Shown: positions 1 through 6,344 of the stretch, piece after piece
Layout of the letters: every line of letters starts with the position of its first letter
Position numbering within the stretch: position 1 is the first letter of the stretch
Assembly: GCA_934654805.1 (NCBI GenBank)
Contig: CAKUGW010000080.1
Location: forward strand, 1-14,255
Length of the DNA stretch: 14,255 nt
DNA from: an uncultured Kiritimatiellota bacterium
Lineage (GTDB): Bacteria > Verrucomicrobiota > Kiritimatiellia > RFP12 > UBA1067
Reading direction: 5' to 3'
Notes under the pieces: model-generated
Databases searched by the model: none
Seen by the model: the letters and a program-made list of their open reading frames with translations, nothing else
What the model was told of the DNA's origin: nothing
Translations under genes and position numbers: made by a program

Positions 1-31
1 GAGGACAGCCCTAACGGCTCAACACCCAAAG

Positions 32-232
32 TTAGGATTTAGTTCTGGAATCCAAGTTTAGTTCCGGACGCGGCGAACTGAAACTGGAGTTTTCGCCTTC
101 TTTCATTTCACGCTCCTCCTGAAACCCCTTCAGACGAAACGCAGGCGCACGCCGGGACGGGATGTCGCGCGGACGTTTCTCGCAGCCCAGCACACCACAA
201 AGGACAACAACTGCAAATATGCTTCGTTTCAT
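32..232 (-). CDS. small putative lipoprotein, 66 aa
   Basis: I do not recognise the family. The N-terminus MKRSIFAVVVLCGVLGC is a typical lipoprotein signal: a KR start, a hydrophobic run to about residue 15, and a VLGC lipobox with Cys17 as the likely acylated residue. The mature part is only about 50 residues, charged and low in complexity (EEREMKEGE), and its end overlaps a short tandem repeat, so the natural C-terminus may have been replaced. The ATG overlaps the TGA of the gene upstream (ATGA at 232-229), the normal arrangement for translational coupling. It is the last gene of an operon with the lipoprotein and the large exported protein upstream. It is probably anchored in the inner or outer membrane; its role is unknown. 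Confidence 0.6.
   Translation of the reverse strand: MKRSIFAVVVLCGVLGCEKRPRDIPSRRAPAFRLKGFQEEREMKEGENSSFSSPRPELNLDSRTKS
38..68. repeat. short imperfect tandem repeat
   Basis: Two units with a 19-bp period start tttagttctgga (38) and tttagttccgga (57). The repeat lies inside the last codons of the small lipoprotein gene, so that protein's C-terminus (NLDSRTKS) is probably repeat-derived. A weak CCTAAC/GTTAGG inverted repeat (10-15 and 31-36) overlaps the stop codon; no T-tract follows on the minus strand. Confidence 0.4.
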
Positions 233-957
233 TGTACCCGCACTCCATTGAGGATGATTCCGCCGCTTATTTCACGGCGGACAGCATTGCCGTGTTTTTG
301 CACTTCGACGCTACTGCTCGGATTCGTTTTCAACACACGCTGAACAATGGCCGAATACCCAGATAGCCGTCTGAGGTATTCGGATTTCGCATCGGGCGGA
401 ACACGCCAGTCATTCCCTCGAAGGACAAGCCTGTCAAGGGCCTCTATCCACTGGTTTGCAAGCATGGCAAGACCACGGAGGTGTGCGCGCCGTTCACCCT
501 CGCGCCACTCATTCCCGTTCAATTCGGCACCCGTCTCCGCAAGCAGGATTTCGTCGCAAACAACCTTTAGCACTGAAAAGGGGACATTCAGGCAGTCTGC
601 GGCCTGAAAACCATTTTTCCTCATTTCGTCGCAGCAATTCATGGCCAGCCAGAAATTCGGGTCTGCACCAGTCAGATAGCCGCACACACGCCGCATGCGT
701 GGCAGTCGCGCCTGAATGGCCGATGCGTATTCGCGCAAGTATCTGGATTCCACGGCACGATCCTGAATGGAACTCAAGGCATCCGTAAACTGACGGGTTA
801 TTCGCGTGTCACTTATGGCGTTCCCTTCATTGGCAACGTATGAAATGATGTCCTTGACGCGGCGACATTCGGGAACGTCCTTTTCAGAGGCACCGCACCC
901 ACAAAGGAAAGACGCCTCTTGCACGGCAACAGCCAAAAACAGAAACCGCTTTCTCAT
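229..957 (-). CDS. putative lipoprotein, 242 aa, unknown function
   Basis: The family is not recognised. The N-terminus MRKRFLFLAVAVQEASFLCGC looks like a lipoprotein signal with lipobox LCGC (Cys21), although the Gln-Glu at 13-14 is unusual in the hydrophobic core. The mature protein appears largely helical and contains several cysteines (CCDEM, DCLNV, VCGYL). It starts 3 bp after the stop of the 960-residue gene, and GGAG lies just upstream of the ATG inside that gene's end, so the two are co-transcribed. Its stop overlaps the start of the next lipoprotein. Base composition is less GC-rich than the middle of the upstream gene. The three-gene unit suggests an envelope-associated complex, but this rests on context only. 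Confidence 0.72.
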   Translation of the reverse strand: MRKRFLFLAVAVQEASFLCGCGASEKDVPECRRVKDIISYVANEGNAISDTRITRQFTDALSSIQDRAVESRYLREYASAIQARLPRMRRVCGYLTGADPNFWLAMNCCDEMRKNGFQAADCLNVPFSVLKVVCDEILLAETGAELNGNEWREGERRAHLRGLAMLANQWIEALDRLVLRGNDWRVPPDAKSEYLRRLSGYSAIVQRVLKTNPSSSVEVQKHGNAVRREISGGIILNGVRVQ

Positions 958-960
958 CGT

Positions 961-3843
961 TCATTCTCCATTTCTCTTCAGAAGCCGGATGACCGTATTT
1001 GTGCCGCGAACGGCTTCAAATCCGTGCTTCTCGACAGATGTTGTTCCATCCGAATCAATTTTGAACACTTGCGCGTAAGAACGTCCCATTCGCTTCAGCT
1101 CCGGCAAGTCCGTATCACAGGCGTCGCGGCTTTGCCACCCCATGGGAATTGGCCAGACAATGCGTCCGTCTGACCAAGTGCGGGCGTCGCTGCCATCAAT
1201 TGTTCCGTCCGAACATAGCCGTGGCATTTCATCGCCCAGACAGGCATCGTCCGTCATGCAGAAGTTGTCGGGCGATATGGCTTTCCATTGTCCCGCTTTC
1301 CTGCCCTTGGTATGATTCCAGATGTTCGTGAAGACAAGGCTGTTGAAATAGCCATCATGCGCCCCGTTCGCCGGAATCTCTTGCAGTGCCAAACCTGAAA
1401 AGGAAACGTTGTCTGGGGAAACGTAAAGATCCAGCCGCAGACCTACACCCCCGGCGTGACCTGCGGGCAACCCGAAGTCAAGCGCCACCGCATTCGGACA
1501 GACAACGGCCGATGGCTCGACAAGACGTGTCGTGGGGGCATACGAACACCCGTCCAACGTGACGGTTAAGTCAAGAGAGGCCATGACGAACGGGCATTGC
1601 AGCACGCAGACGCCAAAAGACTTTCCGACTTCAGCAGGAGAGGCAACAGTCCATTGACAAGGCACGTCTGGCGTATTCCGGCAGTAGACACGTTCGTCAA
1701 CACCATAAATGTGGCGCGTTCTGTTTTCAGGAATCGAAGCGACTGTCTCAAGTTCGACCTTGACCGCCGTCGCACTGTCGACGGTCGTTGCAGTCCAGCC
1801 CGTCTCGTTCTCCGCGAACGTCGCCGTGACGACGATGTCGTCCTCGCCGCCGCTCGGCCGGACGGCGCGGTAGGTGTTCTTGAACGCGACCTCCTCGCCC
1901 GGCTCCAAGTCCTGCTCGAACGGCAGGGGGCGTCCGCCGTAGGGCACGAGGCCGTCCGCGCCCCGGATCTCGATGCGGACATGCCCGCCGCGCGTGCCGC
2001 CGTACGCCCAGCAGTCGAGCTCCGTCTCGGTCGACCGCCACGGGACGGTCTCGCCCGGCGCGTTCTCGTAGTCGTCCTCGAAGAAGACGACGCGCTTCGA
2101 GAACGTCGCCGACGCGCCCAGCAGGGGTGGGTCATCGTCGGGGTCTTCGTCGCCGGGATGGTCGACGCTTCCGCCGCATCCGCAGGAGCCGCCGTAGGCC
2201 GGAAGCCGGTAGCCCTCGTATTCGAGGTAGCCCGTCGCGGTGCATCCGCCGCAGGTGCAGCTGTCACCGCACGTGATCGAGAACGTGTAGCCGCACCCCG
2301 AAATGCGGCAGCAGACGTTCGTCCACGTGAACGCCCCGCCAAGCCCAGAGGGAACAACTTGCATGGTGAATGTCCGGGGAGGCTGTCCTCTGCGAGAAGG
2401 AAGAAGTAAGAGGGAAGAAGGAAGAAGTGCGGATGTGCCCAGTCTCTTGTGCTGGCCGGATATCTCTGTCGCCACGTCAGGACGTTGCCTCTCAGCACGT
2501 CTTCCCTCGTCCTTCGCACTTTTTCCTTCGATCCGAACGGACCAATGGAGCCACAATGCGGCCCCGTCCTCCTCCCACGACTCCTCGATGTCGTCGCTCG
2601 ACCTGCCGGCGACCTCGAACGGCATCGGGCACGTCACGCGGTACGTCTTCCCGATGAGGAGCGTGACGCGGTTCGTCGCGTCCGCCTCGGCGATGAACGA
2701 GGGGGCGGCGAGGTTCGACGCGCCGTCGCCCATGAACGTCACCTTCGCGTTGGCGCGGCACACGACGAGATCAACCCAGCAGTAGGCGTTCGTGTTCGCG
2801 CCCTCCGGCAGCGTCTGGTGCGGGCCGAACTGCGGTGCGTCCGCCGGGGCGAACGGCTCGGCGTCTTCCTCGTTCGGGATGCCGTCGCCATCCCAGTCGT
2901 CGGGGTTGACGCGGCGGTAGACGCGCTCCACCGCGTTCGAGCGGGCGATGAAGTCGCCGTTTCCGCGCAGCTCAAGCTGCGCGGAAACAGTGGAAAAGTG
3001 GAACGGTGGAAAAGTGGAACGGTGCGTGGACGACAGTCCAACGCCCTCTCCACCCGGCACCTCTCCCCTCGGCACTTTTCCACCTTCATACGGATTCCCC
3101 AGAAAGAAGTTCTCCCACGTCAGCACGACCGAGCCGTTCGTGGTCGCCGCCGTCCAGAGGTAGGACTGGTCGTGCCGCGCGAACATCGGCGCGCCAATGA
3201 CGACGATCTCGTTCGACGCGTTCCGCAGCTGCGGACGGACCTTGCCCCACGTGTGCGCCCAGAGCGACGTCACGACATGGGGGCCCAAAGGAAAAAGGAA
3301 GAGGGAAGAGGGAAGAAGTTGACCGTCCGCACTTCTTCCTTTTTCCCTCTTCCCTTTTCCTTCCTCCCCCAGCAACACCCATGCTCTTCCCCGGTAGGCA
3401 TCGGTGAGATGCCATGTGCCGACGAGCCGCGCGTTCGCCGGACGTGCGTAGGAAATGGCCTCGTTCGTCCGCACCGTTTCGAGGCGGTAGCCGCGTGCCA
3501 CGTCGTTGGACGAAACGATTGTCTCACACGGAGCAACGGAGACACGGAGCTCAAACGAATCCTTGTCCACGGATTGACACGGATTTTCACGGATTTCGAT
3601 TCGTGCAGATTCGTGTTGATTCGTGGCTACATTCCCCGGCTTCTGCGCGAAGACCGTCGCGACAACAACCGCCGTCACGATGACGGCCTTGCTGAACGAC
3701 GGCAATCTGGCGAACCGTTCCGAAAGCCCCAGCAGAAACTTCCGCATGCGCAAAACGCCCGCCGCCGCGAGGCAGCCGCCCGCGAGGACTGCACAAGCCC
3801 ACATGAAGCACGGCTCGCGAAAGATTTCCGCAAATGTTCTCAT
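961..3843 (-). CDS. large exported protein with calcium-type motif, carrying four repeat insertions
   Basis: This 960-residue protein resembles the large secreted proteins of unknown function common in Verrucomicrobiota/Kiritimatiellota. Two hydrophobic segments lie at about 12-31 and 52-66; the second ends in VFAQKPG, like a signal or anchor. DWDGDGIPNEED at about 316-327 resembles a thrombospondin type 3/EF-hand-like calcium site. A segment with nine cysteines lies at about 508-556, and the rest is predicted to be beta-rich. Four low-complexity stretches interrupt the otherwise ordinary sequence: about 71-108, 158-186, 253-286 and 437-486. They are translations of short DNA repeats and all keep the frame. 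The start is fixed by a TATAAT only 8 bp upstream of the ATG. Composition shifts from very GC-rich (1760-3480) to more moderate (961-1760), which suggests a mosaic. It is the first gene of the operon. The function is not known. Confidence 0.8.
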   Translation of the reverse strand: MRTFAEIFREPCFMWACAVLAGGCLAAAGVLRMRKFLLGLSERFARLPSFSKAVIVTAVVVATVFAQKPGNVATNQHESARIEIRENPCQSVDKDSFELRVSVAPCETIVSSNDVARGYRLETVRTNEAISYARPANARLVGTWHLTDAYRGRAWVLLGEEGKGKREKGRSADGQLLPSSLFLFPLGPHVVTSLWAHTWGKVRPQLRNASNEIVVIGAPMFARHDQSYLWTAATTNGSVVLTWENFFLGNPYEGGKVPRGEVPGGEGVGLSSTHRSTFPPFHFSTVSAQLELRGNGDFIARSNAVERVYRRVNPDDWDGDGIPNEEDAEPFAPADAPQFGPHQTLPEGANTNAYCWVDLVVCRANAKVTFMGDGASNLAAPSFIAEADATNRVTLLIGKTYRVTCPMPFEVAGRSSDDIEESWEEDGAALWLHWSVRIEGKSAKDEGRRAERQRPDVATEISGQHKRLGTSALLPSSLLLLPSRRGQPPRTFTMQVVPSGLGGAFTWTNVCCRISGCGYTFSITCGDSCTCGGCTATGYLEYEGYRLPAYGGSCGCGGSVDHPGDEDPDDDPPLLGASATFSKRVVFFEDDYENAPGETVPWRSTETELDCWAYGGTRGGHVRIEIRGADGLVPYGGRPLPFEQDLEPGEEVAFKNTYRAVRPSGGEDDIVVTATFAENETGWTATTVDSATAVKVELETVASIPENRTRHIYGVDERVYCRNTPDVPCQWTVASPAEVGKSFGVCVLQCPFVMASLDLTVTLDGCSYAPTTRLVEPSAVVCPNAVALDFGLPAGHAGGVGLRLDLYVSPDNVSFSGLALQEIPANGAHDGYFNSLVFTNIWNHTKGRKAGQWKAISPDNFCMTDDACLGDEMPRLCSDGTIDGSDARTWSDGRIVWPIPMGWQSRDACDTDLPELKRMGRSYAQVFKIDSDGTTSVEKHGFEAVRGTNTVIRLLKRNGE
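2388..2535. repeat. purine/pyrimidine tract inside the 960-aa gene (GGAAGAAG family, copy 1)
   Basis: On the plus strand a purine run (gagaaggaagaagtaagag and on) is followed, after about 70 bp, by a pyrimidine-rich arm (cacttttt cctt). The arms form a loose inverted repeat. It is translated in frame as a Lys/Arg/Glu stretch and a Leu/Ser-rich stretch (LLPSSLLLLPS) between WSVRIEG and PRTFTMQV, which otherwise read as one continuous domain. The same motif recurs at 3286-3372. Confidence 0.65.
2959..2988. repeat. perfect 14-bp inverted repeat, 2-nt loop
   Basis: gtttccgcgcagct and its exact reverse complement agctgcgcggaaac are separated by ca. It is coding (VSAQLELRGN) and directly abuts the GTGGAAAAG tract at 2988-3087. 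A similar hairpin beside a different tract occurs in the SDR gene (10852-10878). Confidence 0.85.
2988..3087. repeat. GTGGAAAAG-type tract inside the 960-aa gene
   Basis: The near-identical units agtggaaaagtggaacgg and tggaaaagtggaacgg are followed, across a 50-bp spacer, by the reverse-complement type cacttttccacctt. Translated in frame this gives GGKVPRGEVPGGEG and STFPPFHFST between NFFLGNPYE and VSAQLEL. The alternating Gly/Pro/Phe composition is unlike the flanks, which supports an inserted repeat. Confidence 0.65.
3286..3372. repeat. purine/pyrimidine hairpin inside the 960-aa gene (GGAAGAAG family, copy 2)
   Basis: The left arm, aaaggaaaaaggaagaggga and onward, is an imperfect inverted copy of the right arm, cacttcttcctttttccctc and onward, around a short centre near 3319-3328. 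It encodes GEEGKGKREKGRS and LLPSSLFLFPLG in frame between WVLLG and PHVVTSLW. It is the same family as 2388-2535. Confidence 0.7.
3520..3632. repeat. dispersed-repeat tract inside the 960-aa gene (ACGGAG / CACGGATTT family)
   Basis: It contains acggagcaacggagacacgg, then the nested units cacggattgacacggatttt and cacggatttcgattcgtgc, then gattcgtgttgattcgtgg. Tracts of this wording are, from general knowledge, widespread intergenic repeats in several bacterial phyla, often near GxxExxY-type genes. Here it is coding and in frame, just after the second hydrophobic segment (residues about 71-108, including ENPCQSVD and LRVSVAPCE). Confidence 0.7.
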
Positions 3844-3851
3844 CGGTTGGA

Positions 3852-3881
3852 ATTATATCATGTTGACGACGACTCCCGCAA
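3852..3881 (-). promoter_or_regulatory. sigma70-type promoter of the three-gene operon, leaderless configuration
   Basis: On the minus strand the -35 TTGCGG (3881-3876), an 18-bp spacer and a perfect -10 TATAAT (3857-3852) precede the ATG at 3843 by only 8 bp. A start site 6-7 bp after the -10 leaves essentially no 5' UTR, and no Shine-Dalgarno sequence is possible. Confidence 0.65.
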
Positions 3882-3939
3882 ATGTGCCTATGCCTGAAAC
3901 CTGCCAAGAGAGCCTTCGGGACGATTCCCTCAAGAGACA

Positions 3940-3975
3940 CCGAACCCTCGCATTTATATAAATGCGAGGGTTCGG
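3940..3975. repeat. perfect 36-bp palindrome between genes
   Basis: ccgaaccctcgcatttat is followed directly by its exact reverse complement, with no loop. It lies 22 bp past the stop of the BspA-like pseudogene and about 100 bp upstream of the large operon start. It could act as a terminator stem, but no T-tract follows on either strand. Alternatives are a protein-binding site or a repeat end. Confidence 0.85.
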
Positions 3976-3997
3976 CACGCTTGCTCTTGTCTGGCGG

Positions 3998-4994
3998 CTA
4001 CTTGCTGACGCGGATCGAGTAGAAGCCGCTCGCGCCGCCCTTCACCGTCACGTTCGGCGTCCACGGCTGGCCGTCGCCGACGGTCGCGTCGCCTGTCGCG
4101 TTCGCCTCCAGCGCCTCCAGCGTCACGCCCTCCTTCAGCCGATAGACGAGGCCCTTGCGCGTCGGAGAGGTGTTGAGGGGTGGGTGTTGAGAGGTCAATC
4201 TTCGCCCCCTGCGCCGTGTCGAGCGGTTCGTTCGCGTACACCGCCTTCACCGTCGCCGCGTCGAGGTCAACGACGCCGCCAACTGCCGCCGGGATGTCGA
4301 GGAAGTCCGTGATGTCCGCGTCACCGCGCACGATCCGCACAGCCGCGCCATTCGGCGTGACCGTCTTCACGTCCGGCCCGACGACGACCGTCACCTTCGC
4401 GGCGTCCACGCCATTCGGGATCTCCACGACGACATCCGTCGTTCCCGCACGTGGCTTAACGAAAACCGTTGACAAGGAGCAAGCGAGGAACGGTTTAGGG
4501 CCGAAAAGACCACGGTTAATGAAGGTCACGCGGTCGGGCATCGTGATCGACTGGAGACTGTAACACCAGCCGAACGCCTGATATCCAATGTTTGTCACGC
4601 CGTTGGGAATCATTATCGACATGAGGTTGGTGCAGTTCGCGAACGCATAAGCCAAGTCTTATCACGCTATCGGGGAGAGTTATCGACATGAGGCTACTGC
4701 AACCGCGAAACGCATCGTCGCCGATGTATGTCACGCCGTTCGGTATGACCACCGAAGCAAGATTTGCGAGGCACTCTGAACTCGTTGCTTCGATACCTGT
4801 AACCTTGTGCCCGTCGATTTCAGATGGAATCACGACTGATGCGGAGACTCCGCATGAAGCGATGGATACGCGCGCTCCCCCGTCGTCTGACAGGCTGTAA
4901 CTGAATGTCATGCCGTTTTCCATCCATGTCCCACCAAGCCCGTCCGTGAAAGCGATAACGCCAAAGCGATGAACGGCAGATCCCGAACCTTCAT
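3998..4994 (-). pseudogene. BspA-like leucine-rich-repeat surface protein, three frameshifts
   Basis: The start ATG at 4994 has a strong SD (GGAGG, 8 bp spacing) and begins MKVRDLPFIALALSLS, a signal peptide. The frame then shifts within about 4940-4960 to AFTDGLGGTWMENGMTFSY. LRR_5/BspA-type repeats follow (VVIPSEIDGHKVTGI, SVVIPNGVTYIGDDAF, SITLPDSVIRLG). Near 4655 the frame shifts again to YAFANCTNLMSIMIPNGVTN. The protein then passes through a beta-rich region (VVVEIPNGVDAAKVTVVV) to KIDLS, where a third shift coincides with a GTTGAG-type repeat at 4163-4200. The true C-terminus is in the other frame (GLVYRLKEGVTLEAL to FYSIRVSK). Such proteins are exported and often involved in attachment. 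Sequencing error cannot be excluded for the first two shifts. A decayed gene is the simplest reading. Confidence 0.8.
4163..4200. repeat. GTTGAG-family repeat (copy c), at a frameshift
   Basis: On the plus strand it reads gagaggtgttgaggggtggg and then tgttgagaggtc. It belongs to the same family as 10812-10856 and 12664-12700. It separates two reading frames of the BspA-like pseudogene. Confidence 0.6.
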
Positions 4995-5450
4995 ATTTTC
5001 AACCTCCTTCTGCGCCAACCATGACAAGTACGCTGTTCCGACGCAGAAAGAACGGCGCACCCTCGATTTTCGTCTCGTGGTAGGCGCCGCTAAGAGCCTT
5101 GATAGAAACTGAAAATAGAGAGTGCGCCGCGTGGATGACCCACGTGACGCACAGTCGCATTTCACTTCTATCTGGCCAAGTTAGCGGCTTTACCACGAAG
5201 TTACTCTACGTACTGTTGCGCACGCCTCGCGGGCCTCGGATGGGTTTCCGCGAGTCCTTCTCCTTCCGGCCCAGTGTGCGACCGCAGGTAAAGGTTTTGC
5301 CGCCCGAATTCTAAAATCAGGTCAGACCTAAATTTGTAAATTCGTTCAGCCGGTGGCTGGCGTCGGTGCCCGCCCGCCGTTTCAAAGAGCCACCACGGTT
5401 TCAGCCGTGCATCGGGCGAGGCACCTCCCGCCCGACGAAATCTGCGCGAC
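4995..5450. other. 456-bp stretch without a recognisable gene
   Basis: No reading frame here looks like a protein. The minus-strand frame at 4999-5196 (HETKIEGAPFFLRRNSVL) is the least unlikely, but it has no support beyond being open. The stretch holds the SD of the BspA-like pseudogene (about 5003-5007), a nested inverted repeat (5305-5344), a GC-rich segment (5345-5415), and the left copy of the 44-bp repeat (5416-5459). A leftward promoter inside that repeat (TTGCGC, 18 bp, TATAAG) could transcribe this stretch. Confidence 0.6.
5305..5344. repeat. nested inverted repeat, CGAATT...AGGTCAGACCT...AATTCG
   Basis: The outer arms CGAATT (5305-5310) and AATTCG (5339-5344) enclose AGGTCAGACCT (5319-5329), itself an AGGT/ACCT hairpin with a 3-nt loop. 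It is AT-rich against a GC-rich background. Similar GGTCAGACC tracts are known near REP-associated (RAYT/Y1) transposase genes, but no such gene is present here. Confidence 0.55.
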
Positions 5451-5459
5451 TTATACCAC
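5416..5459. repeat. 44-bp repeat, left copy
   Basis: The first 27 bp (gcgaggcacctcccgcccga and the next seven) match 6179-6205 exactly. After an 8-bp diverged spacer, ttataccac matches again. The copy overlaps the antitoxin stop codon (5453-5451). Read leftward it offers -35 TTGCGC, 18 bp, and -10 TATAAG. The first part can form a GGGCG/CGCCC hairpin. Confidence 0.85.
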
Positions 5460-5645
5460 AGTTGGCGTCCGTCGCGCAATCGGCAGACGCACATAGCGGA
5501 TGCAACTTGCCTGATCGCGTTTCATCCACTCTTTCGCGGCTTCAGCCAAACGGTAGACGTCATGCCCATATCGCGCGGAAATCTCACGACGAATTGCATA
5601 AATCTCTTCCATGGGATCTTCCATGCGAACTTTTTCATTCATCAT
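5451..5645 (-). CDS. putative antitoxin of a PIN-domain toxin, 64 aa
   Basis: It starts at the first of two ATGs (MMNEKVRMEDP) behind a clear SD, AAAGGAGG, about 10 bp upstream. The core MEDPMEEIYAIRREISARYGHDVYRL resembles the small DPIxEExxxIRxxxxxRYxxD proteins often encoded next to VapC-like PIN toxins; the C-terminus is basic (IARRTP). It would bind and neutralise the toxin, and may repress the operon. It is intact, although the toxin gene upstream is frameshifted. No stop codon separates the toxin frame from this start: the toxin's 3' end reads straight into it, so a fused product is formally possible. The family assignment is by pattern only. Confidence 0.65.
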   Translation of the reverse strand: MMNEKVRMEDPMEEIYAIRREISARYGHDVYRLAEAAKEWMKRDQASCIRYVRLPIARRTPTVV

Positions 5646-6151
5646 AGCGCGAATTCCTCCTTTCGCTCCAAGAAATCCACCTGACGTAATGACAATCGGA
5701 CACTGATAGCCCGCTTTCGCGATAACCGTCGCCGTGATGGGCAAAGTGACAGGATTGGCCATGTGCTTGCAATTCAGCGTCAGCAACACGTCCATCCCAT
5801 AAACAGCTGCCGCCGCAATGTGAATGACATCCGGCGATTCACAATCAGGAACCGCGTGACCACGCATCAACAAATTGGCCAACTCCGTGACATCGGGAAC
5901 AGAGGCATCGATGGCAGAGACCCCGCGCATGCTTTCACAGCGCAAGGCCGCTCGTTTGGAGTCTCCTCCACGCGCCTCCGTATTCACATACTGCGAAATG
6001 TAAATCTCGCACTTCGGCGCGACCTCCTGCCACCACTGCAGCGTCGCCGCCTGCTTGAGGCGATGTGAGCCAAAGGCGTGGGGCGTCCGTTCAGAAAGCT
6101 CCAGAACGACGTCTCGCAATAGACTTTCAGCTTCTTTTTTTCTTCAGCCAT
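5646..6151 (-). pseudogene. PIN-domain (VapC-like) toxin, frameshifted
   Basis: PIN proteins of this type are ribonucleases. The start MAEEKKKLKVYCETSFWSFLNGRP (ATG at 6151, AAAGG upstream) carries the first acidic position (YCETSFW). Near 6059 the frame shifts: HIA runs into junk in the first frame, and KQAATLQWWQEVAPKCEIYIS continues in another. The C-terminal half is well preserved: VPDVTELANLL, SPDVIHIAAAAVYGMDVLLT and LNCKHMANPVTLP hold the remaining PIN acidic residues. The shift separates the first catalytic acid from the rest, so the toxin should be inactive unless programmed frameshifting or a base-call error is involved. Its frame continues without a stop into the antitoxin. Confidence 0.75.
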
Positions 6152-6178
6152 CTGCACGCCTTTCTCTTTCGCTGCCGA

Positions 6179-6222
6179 GCGAGGCACCTCCCGCCCGACG
6201 AAATCAATGCGAATTATACCAC
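6179..6222. repeat. 44-bp repeat, right copy, in the toxin leader
   Basis: Its first 27 bp are identical to 5416-5442, and it shares ttataccac at the far end. It lies between the toxin promoter -10 and the toxin start, so in the RNA it forms the 5' leader with a GC-rich hairpin. With the left copy it brackets the toxin-antitoxin pair at a distance of 763 bp. Confidence 0.85.
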
Positions 6223-6242
6223 GCCTCGCCGAACGCCGTCAA
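6213..6242 (-). promoter_or_regulatory. sigma70-type promoter of the PIN toxin-antitoxin pair
   Basis: On the minus strand there is -35 TTGACG (6242-6237), an 18-bp spacer and -10 TATAAT (6218-6213). The -10 lies in the 44-bp repeat. The leader to the ATG at 6151 is about 55 nt. Confidence 0.7.
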
Positions 6243-6344
6243 ATCGATGAAGCGACGGCCTGGAAAATTGCGTTCGCAGACCCCCTCGACCGCGTATGGT
6301 TTGTCCTCGAATGGCAACACACGAAACGGGCAATCCTCCCCTTG

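Noticed and set aside
1566..2519. 317-aa minus-strand open frame rich in Arg, Ser and Ala
   Set aside because: It is the shifted-frame reading of the GC-rich middle of the 960-aa gene, low in complexity and with no domain.
2449..3897. 482-aa plus-strand open frame
   Set aside because: Antisense to the 960-aa gene; composition typical of an antisense shadow.
4999..5196. 65-aa minus-strand frame ending just upstream of the BspA-like start
   Set aside because: No recognisable domain, no SD at its start, and its end overlaps the SD of the next gene. It could be a remnant but cannot be supported.
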